Below, one piece after another: positions 51,656-60,869 of a stretch of 64,000 nucleotides of DNA. Both the position numbers and the translations under genes were made by a program. Origin of the DNA: Fen-1362 sp964597035 (GTDB lineage Bacteria > Planctomycetota > Phycisphaerae > Sedimentisphaerales > Anaerobacaceae); contig CAZQWM010000005.1 of the NCBI GenBank assembly GCA_964597035.1, positions 1 through 64,000 on the forward strand, in the 5' to 3' direction. Every line of letters begins with the position of its first letter. Within the stretch, counting starts at the first letter, position 1. The notes under the pieces are model-generated. The model worked only from the letters and a program-made list of their open reading frames with translations, did not search any database and was not told the DNA's origin.

Positions 51656-53533
51656 ATGTGTGGTATTGCGGGAATAGTTAATTATTCAGTTGAGCAGCCG
51701 GACACAGATATTGTCCGGCGAATGATGGAGGTTCTGCGGCATCGCGGACCTGATGGTGATGGCATTTACAGCAGTTGTAATGTGGCTTTGGGCCACGTTC
51801 GCTTGAGCATCATAGATGTGGAAGGCAGTAAACAGCCGCTCTCCAACGAGGACGGCTCGGTTTGGGTGACGTATAACGGCGAAATATACAACTATCGTGA
51901 GTTGCGGGAGAAGCTGGTTTACCTCGGGCACCTTTTCAAGACCGAAGGTGATACCGAGGTACTGGTTCACCTTTACGAAGAGTACGGCCCGCAAATGGTG
52001 AATCACCTCAATGGTATGTTCGCGTTTGCAATATGGGATGGCAATAACCGGTCTTTGCTGTTAGTCCGGGATCGAATGGGTATAAAGCCGCTATATTATT
52101 GTCGAACATCGGATGAGTTTATATTCGCCTCCGAACCAAAGGCCCTTTTGCAGCACCCTTCTGTGAGTTGCCGTCCGAGTGAAGAAGGTATCTGGCACTA
52201 TTTGACTTATCGCTCGGTTCCGGCGCCTCAGACACTTTTCGAGGGAATAACCAAGCTCAGACCCGGGTATATGCTTATCCTTAGCCAGGACGATTTTATG
52301 GAGAAAAGCTACTGGGATATTCCTTTACATGCCGAGCGAGACAAGGTTCCTTTCAAAGGCGGACGCGCCTTGCGAGATGTAGGCCAGCAGGTTGAAGAGC
52401 TGTTGCTTCAATCCGTTAAGCGCCGGCTTATAAGTGATGTGCCACTGGGGGCGTTTTTGAGTGGCGGTATTGACTCCAGCTTGATAGTCGCAATGATGAG
52501 CAAGCTTACAAACGCACCCGTCAAGACCTATTCAGTGGGCTTTCGCAGCTTCGCCAGTTCCGAACTCGGATATGCCAAAATCACAGCCGAAAAGTATCAA
52601 ACCAACCATCATGAACTGGTGCTCGAAGAGGATTGCTTTGCTGAACATCTGGAAAAGCTCACCTGGTTACGGGATGCTCCTTTGAGCGAACCGGCTGATG
52701 TTCCTTTGTATCTGTTGGCCGATATGGCCCAAAAGGATGTAAAAGTGCTGCTTTCGGGAGAGGGCAGCGACGAGACCTTTGCGGGTTATCCTAAATATGC
52801 CTATGACTTTTTGTCGCCAGCGGTGGGAATGCTTCCCGGGGCAATAACCCGTTTTATGACGAACAGACTGCCGGCTAAATTCAGACGTGCTGAAATCGCA
52901 CTCAAAAGCTTATCCGAGCCGGACCGGGCCGAACGCTGGGCACAATGGTTTTCGCCGTTTAGCAGGCAGGAAAAGCTCGCTTTGACTTCAATGACTAACT
53001 CCTGGCCTAATCCGAGCAGCCAGTATGTCCAGCGGACCGGTATTTGTAGCACGCTCGACCAGATGCTTTACACTGACTGCAAATTGTGGCTGCCGGACAA
53101 TCTCCTCGATAGAGGCGACCGAATGACTATGGGGGCTTCGGTTGAGGGCCGGGTTCCTTTTCTCGACCACGAGTTTGTGGAGTTTGCTTTTACTCTGCCA
53201 ACAAACCTCAAGGTCCGGGGCTTTGCCCGCAAATGGCTGATAAAGCAGATCGCAGTTAAATATCTCCCTGAGCAGATAGTGTATCGTCGCAAGGTTGGTT
53301 TTGACGTTCCATTGGCCCAGTGGTTTCGAGGTAAGTTGCGGCAGATGTGCTACGACCGTATATGTCAGCGCAACGGCCTGCTTGCTGAAGTTATGGCACG
53401 CGGACAACTGGAGAAGATTCTCGATGACCACTGCACCGGCCGTAAGGACAACGCCCTGAAAATATGGACGCTTTTGGGACTTTCTCTCTGGGCGGAGGTG
53501 TTTTCCGGAAGGATTAGTCACTCAAGAGTATAA
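51656..53533 (+). CDS. asnB: Asparagine synthase (glutamine-hydrolysing) type amidotransferase
   Basis: The product is 625 aa. The N-terminal Ntn glutaminase begins 'MCGIAGIVNY' with Cys2 as nucleophile, then 'RHRGPDGDGIY', 'SNEDGSVWVTYNGEIYNY', 'EGDTEVLVHLYEEYG' and 'AFAIWD'. The synthetase half has the PP-loop 'FLSGGIDSSLIVAMMS' and 'VLLSGEGSDETFAGYPKY', 'DRMTMGASVEGRVPFLDHE'. AsnB-like amidotransferases are standard members of exosortase/PEP-CTERM loci and may amidate a sugar acid rather than aspartate. Only 16 bp separate it from the glycosyltransferase. Confidence 0.93.
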   Translation: MCGIAGIVNYSVEQPDTDIVRRMMEVLRHRGPDGDGIYSSCNVALGHVRLSIIDVEGSKQPLSNEDGSVWVTYNGEIYNYRELREKLVYLGHLFKTEGDTEVLVHLYEEYGPQMVNHLNGMFAFAIWDGNNRSLLLVRDRMGIKPLYYCRTSDEFIFASEPKALLQHPSVSCRPSEEGIWHYLTYRSVPAPQTLFEGITKLRPGYMLILSQDDFMEKSYWDIPLHAERDKVPFKGGRALRDVGQQVEELLLQSVKRRLISDVPLGAFLSGGIDSSLIVAMMSKLTNAPVKTYSVGFRSFASSELGYAKITAEKYQTNHHELVLEEDCFAEHLEKLTWLRDAPLSEPADVPLYLLADMAQKDVKVLLSGEGSDETFAGYPKYAYDFLSPAVGMLPGAITRFMTNRLPAKFRRAEIALKSLSEPDRAERWAQWFSPFSRQEKLALTSMTNSWPNPSSQYVQRTGICSTLDQMLYTDCKLWLPDNLLDRGDRMTMGASVEGRVPFLDHEFVEFAFTLPTNLKVRGFARKWLIKQIAVKYLPEQIVYRRKVGFDVPLAQWFRGKLRQMCYDRICQRNGLLAEVMARGQLEKILDDHCTGRKDNALKIWTLLGLSLWAEVFSGRISHSRV

Positions 53534-53559
53534 GGATTATATATGAAGGAGTTGGATTA

Positions 53560-54582
53560 ATGCTCAAAGGTGCTGTAATCGGATTTGGGCGGATGGGAGT
53601 AACCCATTATGCTCTCTTAAACACACACCCGGAGGTTGAATTTTCGGCGGTTTGTGACTTGTCGACATCCATGAACGAGATTCTAAAGAGGTACATGTCT
53701 GTGCCATTGTTCAGTGATTACCATAAAATGCTGACGGAAGTTGAACTGGATTTCGTGATTATCGCGACCGCAACGGTATCTCATGCCGAGATTGCGAAGG
53801 CGGCGATGGACAAAGGTCTCCATGTGTTTATCGAAAAACCTCTCTCGCTGACGGCATCGCAGAGCGAGGAACTGGTTCGTCTGGCACAGGAGAAGAACAT
53901 CGTCAACCAGGTGGGGTATTTCCTCCGTTTTAACGAAGCTTTAGGGGCCGTAAAGAGATTTATCGCAGAGGGCATGATAGGAGATGTCGTACACTACAAG
54001 AACGAGATGTACGGCCGAACAGTGCTGAAGAGTTTGAAGTCGAGCTGGCGGAATAAAAAAGAGATGGGCGGCGGCTGTATGCTGGATTTTGGCTCACATT
54101 GCATTGACTCTTCGAACTACCTGTTCGGGCCGGTAGAATCCGTTTCGGGTAGCTTGCTCAAGAGTATTTACTCTACGGCTGTCGAGGACACTGTTTTCAG
54201 CACCCTTGAGCACGAAAACGGTGTAAGCGGAAATATAATGGTCAACTGGAGCGATGAGTCTTACCGTCGGCCTTACAACCGTATCGAAATATTCGGCACA
54301 AAAGGCAGGATTGTTGCTGACCGGCAGGAGTATCGACTTTACCTTCGTGAGGCCCGGAGTAAGGATTCTTACGTGAAGGGCTGGAACGTGCGCTATCTGC
54401 CGCAACTGGATAAAGGAGTGCGGTTTGCCATACGTGGGCCCGAGTTTACCAATCAGCTTGACCATTTTATAGACTGTATCAGGCAGGGCGGGCGTCAGAC
54501 GATATGTACTTTTGCAGATGCTTTAAGAACCGACCGTGTTATGCAGCAAATAAGAGATGACTTTGCGAGGAGAGCTAATTAA
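53560..54582 (+). CDS. Gfo/Idh/MocA family oxidoreductase
   Basis: The product is 340 aa, GAAGGAG upstream. N-terminal Rossmann 'GAVIGFGRMGVTHYALL', 'VIIATATVSHAEIAKAAMDKGLHVFIEKPLSL' with the family EKP Lys and 'VGYFLRFN'; the C-terminal domain has 'GGGCMLDFGSHCID' with the Asp/His pair. These NAD(P)-dependent enzymes oxidise or reduce sugars or sugar nucleotides. Its stop overlaps the start of the next gene (taATG). Confidence 0.9.
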   Translation: MLKGAVIGFGRMGVTHYALLNTHPEVEFSAVCDLSTSMNEILKRYMSVPLFSDYHKMLTEVELDFVIIATATVSHAEIAKAAMDKGLHVFIEKPLSLTASQSEELVRLAQEKNIVNQVGYFLRFNEALGAVKRFIAEGMIGDVVHYKNEMYGRTVLKSLKSSWRNKKEMGGGCMLDFGSHCIDSSNYLFGPVESVSGSLLKSIYSTAVEDTVFSTLEHENGVSGNIMVNWSDESYRRPYNRIEIFGTKGRIVADRQEYRLYLREARSKDSYVKGWNVRYLPQLDKGVRFAIRGPEFTNQLDHFIDCIRQGGRQTICTFADALRTDRVMQQIRDDFARRAN

Positions 54583-55457
54583 TGATGGACCGGATTATAT
54601 TGGGTGACAATCAGTTCTTTGGCGTTAGCCATATGTCTGAGGAAAGAGGCGTGGCCTCGGCTATCAGGTTCCAGGACCTTAATGCTGTTATAAAAGTATT
54701 GGATATTGCGTATGACTGCGGTATTCGCGGCTTCACGTTCAGCACGCACGAGGGTGTGCGGTTCTTGTGTGACCACTTTCGGGCGAATCCCGGCAGGTAT
54801 TCCGACCTGAAACTCTATCCTGCGCTGCCGTATGCTCACAAGTATGCCAGACTGGTTAACGAAAAGGGTATTATGGGTGCAATATCGGATACGGTTTTCT
54901 CCGGCAGTGTGGTTGGACAGGTTGCCAGCGTGGTTGTAAGAGGGGCCTCGTTTATGATAAACCGCAACCCGAGAGAAGTTATGAAGATACTAATCGATGC
55001 CGAGATGAAAATGTTTCGTGGCCTGAATATCGAAGTCATATTCCTGCAGAACATTGTCACCGATTTGCTGCTGGGACTCGGCTGGAAGGATGTCTTTAGG
55101 GACTTTGTAGAATACATCGAGAAAAGTTACAAGGTTCGGGCTGGCTTTATGACGCTCAATATGCCCAGACTCGTCACGTTTCTGCTCGAATGCGGCATTG
55201 AGGAGCCGATAGTCTGCTCCGCGATAAATAAAGTCGGCTTTCAGATGAATCCTGACGTTAGCTCATATGAAGCGGCACTTAATGACGATAGGCCGTTTAT
55301 CGCTCTTGCAATGTCCGTAATGGCTGCAGGTGTCGTGCCTCCGCAGGAGGCGTTTGAATATGTGGCGCAGTTTAAGAAGGTGAACTCGATTCTGTTTGGC
55401 AGTTCAACAAAATCACACATTGAGCAAGCGATAAGTTTAATCCGGAAGTGTTCGTGA
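54582..55457 (+). CDS. TIM-barrel-like protein of unknown function
   Basis: The product is 291 aa. The start overlaps the previous stop (ATG 54582; 54585 is possible too), with GAGGAG upstream. It begins 'RIILGDNQFFGVSHMSEER' and ends 'VNSILFGSSTKSHIEQAISLI', which recalls the last strand of aldo/keto reductase-like barrels ('vvfgas…ni...'). No catalytic Tyr/Lys/His set could be assigned. The tight coupling to the Gfo/Idh oxidoreductase suggests they work on the same sugar. Function is not inferable further. Confidence 0.8.
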   Translation: MMDRIILGDNQFFGVSHMSEERGVASAIRFQDLNAVIKVLDIAYDCGIRGFTFSTHEGVRFLCDHFRANPGRYSDLKLYPALPYAHKYARLVNEKGIMGAISDTVFSGSVVGQVASVVVRGASFMINRNPREVMKILIDAEMKMFRGLNIEVIFLQNIVTDLLLGLGWKDVFRDFVEYIEKSYKVRAGFMTLNMPRLVTFLLECGIEEPIVCSAINKVGFQMNPDVSSYEAALNDDRPFIALAMSVMAAGVVPPQEAFEYVAQFKKVNSILFGSSTKSHIEQAISLIRKCS

Positions 55458-55526
55458 TTCCCGTGGTAATTCAGCCGGCTGTGGGGGCACTTAAGCCGGT
55501 CATATTCAAGATGGTTTGTCTGTCGG

Positions 55527-56021
55527 ATGGTCGGTAAAAAAATATTGAAAGATGGTAAGGCATTGCGAATTTGTGCAGGGGCCTCGGCAGGGGGGCACAC
55601 CAACCAGTTGTTAAGACTGCTCGATGCGTCGCGAGGATGGCCCTGTCAGCCGTCGTTTTACGTGACGACTTTGGAAACTTTTTCCGGTAATTTTTCAGGT
55701 AAAGGACCGGTTTATGTAATAGGCGAATGTAACAGGAAGCACCCGTTAAAGGGATTAATGGTACTCATAAGGAGCTTGAAACTGGTCTTTCGGGAACGTC
55801 CGGATGTGGTAATAACAACCGGCTCTCTTCCTCTGGCTATATTTTGCTTTTTGGGTAAGTTGTTTGGTGCCAGGATAGTGTGGATTGACAGTATTGCAAA
55901 CGTTGAGAAACTGTCGCTAAGCGGGAGTTTTGTTCGCCGTTTTGCCGACCTTTTTCTCACGCAATGGCCTGAGATAGCCGCCAAGTATAGAAATGTCGAG
56001 TACGTAGGTTCGCTTGTATGA
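55527..56021 (+). CDS. Alg14/PssD-like glycosyltransferase membrane subunit
   Basis: The product is 164 aa. 'RICAGASAGGHTNQLLRLLD' is the Alg14 glycine-rich loop. Further 'YVTTLETFSG', 'LKLVFRERPDVVITTGSLPLAIFCFLGKLFGARIVWIDSIAN' and 'FADLFLTQWPEIAAKY' follow the family. With the Alg13-like subunit encoded next (4-bp ATGA overlap) it forms a split GT-B UDP-sugar transferase, as in PssD/PssE and yeast Alg14/Alg13, where this partner anchors the catalytic one. Confidence 0.92.
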   Translation: MVGKKILKDGKALRICAGASAGGHTNQLLRLLDASRGWPCQPSFYVTTLETFSGNFSGKGPVYVIGECNRKHPLKGLMVLIRSLKLVFRERPDVVITTGSLPLAIFCFLGKLFGARIVWIDSIANVEKLSLSGSFVRRFADLFLTQWPEIAAKYRNVEYVGSLV

Positions 56022-56509
56022 TTTTCCTGACGGTGGGAACACAGTTTGCCTTTGACCGGCTGGTCAAAGCTGTGGACGAGGCCGCTGATAGCGGTTCGCT
56101 CTATGACAGGATATACGCCCAGATTGGTGAGACCTCTTACGTGCCTCGTAATTTTGAGTACGTTAAGTTTTTGGACAAAGCCACCCTTGACGACTGTATT
56201 GCCGGGGCCTCGGCCGTTATAAGTCACGCTGGCATGGGCATAATATCAGTTGCTATGGAAAACTCCAAACCCTTGCTTGTGGTGCCGAGACGAAAAAAGT
56301 ATAAAGAGGTTGTCAACGATCACCAGGTGGCGATTGCAAAAAAGTACGAGCAATACGGCCACTTGTTGGTCGTATATTCTGAGGAGCAACTCCCGGACAA
56401 AATCTCTCAATTGCAGTTTTTTGTTCCAAGACCGCGCCAAAGTCAGGAGCCCGTTGTTGCTGAGCGAATTTGCAGATTCCTGAACGGGATTCATCCGGTG
56501 GGGACATAA
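56018..56509 (+). CDS. Alg13/PssE-like glycosyltransferase catalytic subunit
   Basis: The product is 163 aa. It has the GT28 C-terminal (donor-binding) lobe: 'MIFLTVGTQFAFDRLVKAVD', 'FLDKATLDDCIAGASAVISHAGMGIISVAMENSKPLLVVPRRKKYKEVVNDHQVAIAKKYEQYGHL'. The Gly-rich SHAGMG loop binds the UDP-sugar. It overlaps the Alg14-like gene by 4 bp, and its TAA overlaps the ATG of the exosortase fusion gene (taATG), so all three are coupled. Confidence 0.92.
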   Translation: MIFLTVGTQFAFDRLVKAVDEAADSGSLYDRIYAQIGETSYVPRNFEYVKFLDKATLDDCIAGASAVISHAGMGIISVAMENSKPLLVVPRRKKYKEVVNDHQVAIAKKYEQYGHLLVVYSEEQLPDKISQLQFFVPRPRQSQEPVVAERICRFLNGIHPVGT

Positions 56510-58464
56510 TGACGACTAATCGTGCCGAACAAGACAGTGTAACGGTCGTAATATTGGCTGGCAGCAGGGATTTTGGCCGATGCCCCATTGCCTCCCGCCT
56601 ACCTGCTTCATTGTGGCCTGTCCTCGGCCAACCTGCCCTGGTGCGGGTTATCAAAAATCTCGCTGCCCAGGGCTTTAGAGAAGTGTGTGTCTGCTCCGAG
56701 GGAGGCGTCGGGTCCTTCAAAAAGCTGGTGGTGGAAGACCTCGGTGTGAAGTTGAGGTTTCTTGAGGAACCTTTCCGTGCCGGCACCGCGGGATGCATAC
56801 GTGATGCCGTGGGAAGCAGGACCAAAAAACTGATTGTGGTCGTGCCGGCGGCTATGGTTTCTCCGCCTGACATAAACACAATAGTCCGTGCGCACTTAAG
56901 GCAAAAGGCCGACCTGACGGCCGTGCTTAGTTCACGCCGCCAAGACCTGCTGGAAACTTCTACCGGAATATACGTATGCAATCCGACCGTCATCGGGAAT
57001 ATACCGGAGTGTGGTTATTGCGATATAAAAGAATGGCTCATACCTGAGCTTGTGCGTTCCGGCAAAATCGTCAAGGAGATTGATTTGTCTCCGGATATCG
57101 GCAGTTTTCGTGATGCGCCCGGCTATATGTGTGCTGTGTCTGATTATATCAGGCGCCAGCAATGCCTCGATGCTGAAGTGTCTTCGCTGCGTCGCAGAGA
57201 TGGGCAAAATTTGTGGGTGGATGAGACGGCTGAAGTTGACCCCACGGCTAAATTTTTCGGACCTGTTGTGGTAATGGCAGGCGCGCTGGTGGCGAAGGAG
57301 ACGGTAGTTTTCGGACCGACGGTTATAGGCCAAAACTGCAGGATTGGTCGTAACAGTCTTGTTGCCGGCAGTGTGCTTTGGGACGATGCACGGATAGGCG
57401 CAAATTGCCAGCTACGCGACTGCCTGCTGGATTACTCCGTAAATCTCGCGAACAATACCATTGCTCATAACAAAGTCATTCCCCTGAAAAGGAACTCGGT
57501 TTTTGTCCGGATTCCGAAACTGCTGGGCAATAGTGCCCGTAACCTGCAGGATTTCATTGGGCGAAGCTTTGCAAAGTCTCGCGGCACTTCTGCTGCGGCA
57601 GGGGCGGTGTCGAAAACCGCCTGCTTTGCGGCAGCCGTTATCACCGCCGCTTTTCTTTGGTCCTATTGGCCGGGCATCGTTGACCTGTGGAATGTCTGGC
57701 AGCGAAGCGACGAATACTCAAGCGGCCTGCTCGTGCCCTTCCTCGCGGCTTACATTTTATGGTCGAGGCGGGAGCGCCTCAAAGCCATTCACATAAGACC
57801 GTCGTGGTGGGGTTTGGCTGTCCTTCTGTCCGCCGAGGCCTTGAGGTTATTCGGGCAGTTCTTTATGTTCAGCTCTGCGGAACGGCTATCCATTGTTGTG
57901 AGCATCACTGGTCTGGTATTACTTCTGCTTGGCTGGCAGTTTTTCAAGAAGACGGCTACTGTAATGCTGTTTTTGTTTCTGATGCTGCCTTGGCCTCGCC
58001 GTGTTCAGGCAGCGGTGTCACTGCCTCTGCAGCAGTGGGCGACGTCGTCGGCAGTGTTTTGTCTCGAGACGGTGGGATACGAGGTCATCCGGGAAGGCAA
58101 TATCATACATATTGGTGATTCTTCCGTGGCGGTGGCTGAAGCCTGCAATGGCCTGCGTATGGTCACTGCATTTTTTGTAATCAGCGGCTTGGTCGTGCTA
58201 CTGGCAAAAAGGCCCTTGTGGCAAAAGGTAATCGTGCTGGCCTCGAGTCTACCTGTCGCTTTGCTGTGTAATACAACCCGGCTGGCAATCACGGCAATTG
58301 TGTTTACTGTGGTTAAGGGCGAGCACTGGGAAAAGACATTTCACGATTTTGGCGGCTATGCGATGATGCCGCTGGCCCTTGGCCTGATAATAGCCGAGTT
58401 ATGGGTGCTGAACCGGCTTACGGTATTGCCCGACAAAACCGAGCCGGTGGTAATTACACGTTGA
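56509..58464 (+). CDS. Nucleotidyltransferase-like-LbH-exosortase fusion protein
   Basis: The product is 651 aa; ATG 56509 overlaps the previous stop and has GGTGGGG before it; 56470 is less likely. Residues ~10-230 fold like a sugar nucleotidyltransferase ('TVVILAGSRDFGRCP', 'LWPVLGQPALVRVIKNL', 'FLEEPFRAGTAGCIRD') but lack GGxGTR and the PK lysine. Left-handed beta-helix repeats follow at ~235-330 ('VVFGPTVIGQNCRIGRNSLVAG'). Residues ~385-640 are an eight-or-so-TM exosortase with Cys546 in 'VAEACNGLRM', Arg591 in 'NTTRLAI' and His612 in 'FHDFGG'. Exosortases cut C-terminal PEP-CTERM-type sorting signals. The fusion to an apparently inactive nucleotidyltransferase module is unusual. No obvious PEP-CTERM substrate is in the window. 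Confidence 0.9.
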   Translation: MTTNRAEQDSVTVVILAGSRDFGRCPIASRLPASLWPVLGQPALVRVIKNLAAQGFREVCVCSEGGVGSFKKLVVEDLGVKLRFLEEPFRAGTAGCIRDAVGSRTKKLIVVVPAAMVSPPDINTIVRAHLRQKADLTAVLSSRRQDLLETSTGIYVCNPTVIGNIPECGYCDIKEWLIPELVRSGKIVKEIDLSPDIGSFRDAPGYMCAVSDYIRRQQCLDAEVSSLRRRDGQNLWVDETAEVDPTAKFFGPVVVMAGALVAKETVVFGPTVIGQNCRIGRNSLVAGSVLWDDARIGANCQLRDCLLDYSVNLANNTIAHNKVIPLKRNSVFVRIPKLLGNSARNLQDFIGRSFAKSRGTSAAAGAVSKTACFAAAVITAAFLWSYWPGIVDLWNVWQRSDEYSSGLLVPFLAAYILWSRRERLKAIHIRPSWWGLAVLLSAEALRLFGQFFMFSSAERLSIVVSITGLVLLLLGWQFFKKTATVMLFLFLMLPWPRRVQAAVSLPLQQWATSSAVFCLETVGYEVIREGNIIHIGDSSVAVAEACNGLRMVTAFFVISGLVVLLAKRPLWQKVIVLASSLPVALLCNTTRLAITAIVFTVVKGEHWEKTFHDFGGYAMMPLALGLIIAELWVLNRLTVLPDKTEPVVITR

Positions 58465-58507
58465 TTAGGAACCGATATGATAATATTGTCTTATTAGAGA
58501 ATACCAG

Positions 58508-60814
58508 ATGGATGAGCTGACAAAATATGAAGGCGAGGTTATAGGACCCGGTATGATACCCGTTGGTCCGGTGCCTGAGATGGCTGATACGAGCCCCGTG
58601 GATGTGCTTGTTTCCTTGATGCTTCGTCGGTGGCGAATTGCCGTGATAACCTTTGGCGTTATCTGTGTTCTGGGTCTGTCTGTGATATGGCTTTTACTGT
58701 CGCCCGCCTATGAGGTGACTGGGGCCATTAGAGTTGCCCCGATTCTGTCGAACATCCTGACAGGCGAGGCCGACAAAGGCGATGTGTCGAATTTTCAGAG
58801 CTTTGTGAACACTCAGGCCGAAATAATTGCCAGTATGCGTGTTATTCAAAGAGTGGCCGACGACCTCAGTGACAGGGGGCTGTCCTTTTTCAACACGGCG
58901 AAATCGAAGTTCGTTGCCAAGTTTGAAGAGGGGCTTGGGGCCAGCGGCGCCAGATACGACCGGGCGGCTATGCTCAAGGAAGCAATTAACAAGGAGGTCA
59001 TAACTGTAGCGCCGGCTCGAATGACTGAACTGATTAAAATAACGATGACAAGCGATAAGCCCGAAGAGGCCAGACATATTGTTGACGCCTTTATCCGCGC
59101 ATATATGGCCGTTGAGGGGTTAAGGTCCACACAGGACGAAGACCAGACACTAAGCGTCCTCGAGAGCGAGCGTCGGGCATTTGCCGAAAAAGTTCAGTCA
59201 CAGCGGGAGGCGATACAGCAGTTGGCGAAAGAATACGGCACTGTAACACTGGACGGCCGGCAGAATATGATGCTCGAACGGGTCGCGGGACTGCTGTCGG
59301 ATCTGACAAAGGTCGAAGCACAAAGGATTAATCTTGAAACCAGGATTCAGGCCCTCGAACAGGGAACAGAAAAAGGCCTGCCGCAGGAGTGGCTCAGAAA
59401 ACGCAGCGAATATATCAATAACGACCCCGGAATGCAGGAGCTGCTTCGAAACGTTATTCGCCTGGAGCAGGACCTTATCTCCGCAAAACAGCTTATGACG
59501 CCTGAAAACCCTATGCTCAAACAAAAAGAAGAGTTTCTCGAATCCTTCAAAATCCGCCTTGACGAAAGACGTCAGGAGGTGAGTAAGGATTTTGACGCTC
59601 TTGCCGCCGAAGAAATGGATATGGCAGCCAAAAACGAGTTGCTCACCGTTCGTTCCCAGTTGGATGAGACTATTGCTCTTGAGAGCCGGTTCCGGGAGAA
59701 ACTTGAGGCGGAGGATGAACGGACGATAGAGCTCGGTCGAAAACAGCTTGCCATTCAGGATATGCAATATCAGTTGGCACTCGATGAGCAGATGTATGAC
59801 ACGGTGATGCGACGGATTCAGTCGCTTGAGATGGAGCGCAAGCGCCCGGCGAGAGTTTCAGTGGCCTACAATGCCGATGTCACGAATGTGCGGGACAAAC
59901 GCTTCAAGTATACAGCGGCCCTTCTTTTTGCCTCGCTCGCCGCCGGAATGGGGCTGGCGTTTATAAAGGATAAGATGGACCCAAGCTTGCAGTCGCCTGA
60001 CGATATAGCAAGGCGCGTCGGAATCAGAATAATCGGCACTACGACAAGCCCCAGAACCATCAAGAAGGCACTGCTGCCTAAGCAGTTGACCGAGGATTAC
60101 CAGACAATACGCGCAAACCTCGGATTGCTCGACGGCGGAGGAATGCCAAAGAAGGTGGTAATAACAAGCCCGGGGATGCAGGACGGCAAGACCACTTTCT
60201 CAATAAATCTTGCCACCAGCTTGAGCAGGGCGGGACAAAAGGTGCTTCTGATTGACGCAGACCTGAGGAAGCCGGACATTGGCCGATTGCTCAATGTCCC
60301 AAGGGAAATGAGGTGCCTGCAGGAAGTGCTCATGGGCGGTGCCTGCGATGATTCGACTTTAGCGATTGTTTCGCCGGGGCTGAGCGTCCTCGCTGCTGAT
60401 TCGCGAAATGAAATGGACCCTTATGAGCTGCTCGTTGCGCCCAATACTGCCAGGGTGATAGACTCGCTGGCTGAAAGTTACGACCATGTTATTATTGATA
60501 CGCCGCCGGTCCTGGCCTTTCCGGATGCTCTTATACTGGCTAAGCTGACTGGTGTGGTGATTTTGACAAGCTTCGCTGGCCGAACAAGCAGCCGTGACTT
60601 TAGGGAGTGTAAAGACCGGCTCACACAAATTGACGTCAGGATACTGGGCACTGTTATGAGCAACGTTGACCTCGGCCATACCTATTATCGCTACGGCTAC
60701 AACTACTACGCACAGCAAGACCGCGGAAAGACCGACGGCGGTAAAGGTGGGAGGAGTTCGCTGCTGTTGCCTTCGGAAAAGCCCAGGAAAGATTCCGACC
60801 AGACCGGTTCCTGA
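58508..60814 (+). CDS. Wzc-like polysaccharide co-polymerase/BY-kinase
   Basis: The product is 768 aa. N-terminal Wzz domain: TM1 ~37-62, 'YEVTGAIRVAPIL', a long periplasmic coiled coil ~210-470, TM2 ~485-505. A cytoplasmic BY-kinase has Walker A 'SPGMQDGKTTFSINLATSL' (~553-571), Walker A' 'VLLIDADLRKPDIG' and Walker B 'VIIDTPPVLA'. The C-terminal Tyr cluster 'YYRYGYNYYAQQ' provides autophosphorylation sites. It sets chain length and drives export of the polymer. It follows the exosortase gene, 44 bp away. Confidence 0.93.
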   Translation: MDELTKYEGEVIGPGMIPVGPVPEMADTSPVDVLVSLMLRRWRIAVITFGVICVLGLSVIWLLLSPAYEVTGAIRVAPILSNILTGEADKGDVSNFQSFVNTQAEIIASMRVIQRVADDLSDRGLSFFNTAKSKFVAKFEEGLGASGARYDRAAMLKEAINKEVITVAPARMTELIKITMTSDKPEEARHIVDAFIRAYMAVEGLRSTQDEDQTLSVLESERRAFAEKVQSQREAIQQLAKEYGTVTLDGRQNMMLERVAGLLSDLTKVEAQRINLETRIQALEQGTEKGLPQEWLRKRSEYINNDPGMQELLRNVIRLEQDLISAKQLMTPENPMLKQKEEFLESFKIRLDERRQEVSKDFDALAAEEMDMAAKNELLTVRSQLDETIALESRFREKLEAEDERTIELGRKQLAIQDMQYQLALDEQMYDTVMRRIQSLEMERKRPARVSVAYNADVTNVRDKRFKYTAALLFASLAAGMGLAFIKDKMDPSLQSPDDIARRVGIRIIGTTTSPRTIKKALLPKQLTEDYQTIRANLGLLDGGGMPKKVVITSPGMQDGKTTFSINLATSLSRAGQKVLLIDADLRKPDIGRLLNVPREMRCLQEVLMGGACDDSTLAIVSPGLSVLAADSRNEMDPYELLVAPNTARVIDSLAESYDHVIIDTPPVLAFPDALILAKLTGVVILTSFAGRTSSRDFRECKDRLTQIDVRILGTVMSNVDLGHTYYRYGYNYYAQQDRGKTDGGKGGRSSLLLPSEKPRKDSDQTGS

Positions 60815-60869
60815 AATACAGAGTCGCTGCCTTCAGTATAGTCTCACGAAGTTCCAAGCCGAAGAAATT

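Noticed and set aside
60666..60869. Upstream extension of the sugar-1-phosphate transferase gene
   Set aside because: In frame but inside the kinase gene's end and giving Thr-rich nonsense; ATG 60870 keeps the family layout.
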